Below are positions 62,571 through 64,000 of a DNA stretch of 64,000 bases, in pieces; the stretch's first letter is position 1; each line of letters opens with the position of its first letter. This DNA comes from Atherix ibis (Eukaryota; Arthropoda; Insecta; Diptera; Athericidae). The stretch spans positions 2,683,142 through 2,747,141 of the forward strand of contig CATQJD010000001.1 in the NCBI GenBank assembly GCA_958298945.1. Direction: 5' to 3'. The notes beneath the pieces were generated by a model. That model was not told where the DNA came from, ran no database searches, and worked only from the letters and a program-made list of their open reading frames with translations. The position numbers and the translations under genes were made by a program.

Positions 62571-63389
62571 TCAGCATTTTTTTATTTTACCGGGGAAAAG
62601 GTATGTTTTTGAACTTATTTCGCTCATGGTTTCTTGCAAGGTGAATTCAAAAAAGCAATTGTCTTGTGTAAATTGTTCAATAAGCAATTCCGACATGTTT
62701 AATGTTTTCACCAGTTTTGAACTGTTCGGTCCCTGAAATAAATGAAGGAAAGTTTTCAGTTATAAAAAGACTTCTTATTTAAAAACCTCCCTTACAATAT
62801 TGGTTTTCCATGAATTTGTATATTTTAGCAGTAAACTGGAACCACAGAAATATGTTTAATGTTTTAATGTAATTTCATATTTACTTCATCGATTGTTTCG
62901 CGAACAATATAAACATTGACCATATTCATTTTATTGAGATGAGCGATTATCGAAACCGGTGCCATGAAATCTTTTGCCCAATATTGAAGGATCTATTATT
63001 AAATTAAATTAAATGCGATACCAATTGAATTTACTTAATAATCGTTAAAAATTACCTTAAAATTTCCGTAATAATCAATACTCGACCAAATATTGTAGAA
63101 AATAGATATAAGAAATATTGGGATGCCATTAATTTGAAAATAGAAACATTCTCTATTTCCTGAAATATTTGAGAAATTTGTTCTTTATTGTGGAAAAAAA
63201 ACTCATTGACAATTACTTGTTGGCTCTTGTATAAGTTCTACAGTTCGAAAACCAATTCGAATTGATTTTTGTGAAACAGTCAATTTCCTTGGATCATAAA
63301 CGAGTCTCGACAGTTTTCCCTTCCACATGAATTGAATATTATAAAGATATTGTTGTCCATATCCATTAGGCCAGCATAGCTTAATATCC
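62571..63389 (-). pseudogene. Beta-mannosidase pseudogene, second copy
   Basis: It has the same four exons and internal deletion as 35,864-36,682. Exons lie at 63,217-63,389, 63,056-63,159, 62,885-62,992 and 62,571-62,732. Exon b reads FYFQINGIPIFL here, with Tyr as is usual in the family, where the first copy has Asn. Exon d reads KTYLFPG against KIYLVPG. Since both copies lack the catalytic barrel, the deletion came before the segmental duplication. Confidence 0.8.
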
Positions 63390-64000
63390 CTATAATTATT
63401 TTGTACATACATTATTATTTAAATAATATTTTCTATTTGATGTCCTAATCGCTTACACTTTTTTTCCGGCATTATTGGCGTTTCAATAAAATTCGAAGCT
63501 ATCTATCGGCTTTAAAACATCACTAAAAGACAATATTTTTAATCGTTTTATTTTATTTATGACAACTTTATTCTTTATATAATATTATATATACAAACAA
63601 GTCTACAATCCGATATATTTTTTTCCCCCCCAAGGGAGGTGAAAATCTCAATGACATTATGAGAATAATTCATCCCAATAAACATTAAAATGAATTTTCT
63701 TAATACTGTAGGGCTCTATTTTTTATTTAATCTTCTTGAGGTGAACGCCATAATGTAGCCCTGGATATTTCTGACTTGTCCATACCTATCTTGGGTACCC
63801 TATTCCCTCTCGATCGCTTTTTTTCTTGCTATTTACTCAAATTGTACCTCTACTTTTGCCTTCAATAAATCGTATTTGAATTTGTTCTTTTCTATTTTAT
63901 GAGCTTTATATTTATAATTTTTATCATTTCTTTTAAACTTACTCGGTCAAGTTAAAGCAATTACAACAAAATAACAATCGCATTCATATATTATTTATTG

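Larger units (their letters stand above)
56646..64000. repeat. Second copy of the 29,967-37,293 segment (7.3-kb segmental duplication)
   Basis: The two copies are nearly identical, offset by 26,679 bp before the minisatellite and by about 26,707 after it. The order of diverged B, minisatellite, spacer, A-B D2, second minisatellite, tail, hairpin and beta-mannosidase pseudogene is the same. The copy runs off the right edge, so it may include further sequence such as the mitochondrial insertions. Confidence 0.95.

Overview
The window is AT-rich eukaryotic DNA, most likely insect nuclear heterochromatin or another repeat-rich (for example sex-linked, subtelomeric or pericentromeric) region. Four things point to an arthropod: a DD34D mariner transposon, a Jockey-like non-LTR retrotransposon, nuclear copies of mitochondrial cox1 and nad4 that read only in the invertebrate mitochondrial code, and a spliced beta-mannosidase pseudogene. 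The species cannot be named from sequence alone. No complete host gene was found. The only intact large reading frames are ORF2 of the non-LTR element and the mariner transposase.

Layout. 1-8.2 kb: tandem 3,371-bp units built from long inverted arms, ending in an imperfect palindrome of about 1.8 kb. 8.28-11.9 kb: a composite repeat of modules called here H (8.28-9.6), A (9.61-9.97), B (9.97-10.92), C (10.92-11.55) and A again. 11.93-16.87 kb: a full-length-looking non-LTR element between exact 15-bp target duplications. 16.89-27.51 kb: B-C-A again, a 1.29-kb mariner inserted in A, a fossil of a second non-LTR element (module D), then a tandem duplicate (5'-truncated non-LTR copy, B, C, empty A, D). 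27.5-34.4 kb: older, diverged H/A/B relatives with minisatellites. 34.4-37.3 kb: mostly unrecognised DNA with a perfect-arm hairpin and a beta-mannosidase pseudogene on the minus strand. 37.40-38.7 kb: mitochondrial insertions (cox1 +, nad4 -) with a 17-bp-stem hairpin between them. 39.76-55.9 kb: six full and one partial copy of a 2.53-kb tandem repeat made of a G segment, C and H. 55.9-56.65 kb: a chimeric A-B module. 56.65-64 kb: a second copy of 29.97-37.29 kb.

History. The order of events can be read from nested breaks: the A/B/C modules came first, then the non-LTR insertion, then a tandem duplication with one 5' end lost, then mariner insertion into only one of the duplicates. Separately, the 7.3-kb block was duplicated with its left breakpoint inside a B module, as expected for unequal exchange between dispersed B modules. 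The repeat modules are thus both the content and the likely recombination substrate of the region. Because the repeats are nearly identical, some copy numbers could be assembly artefacts.
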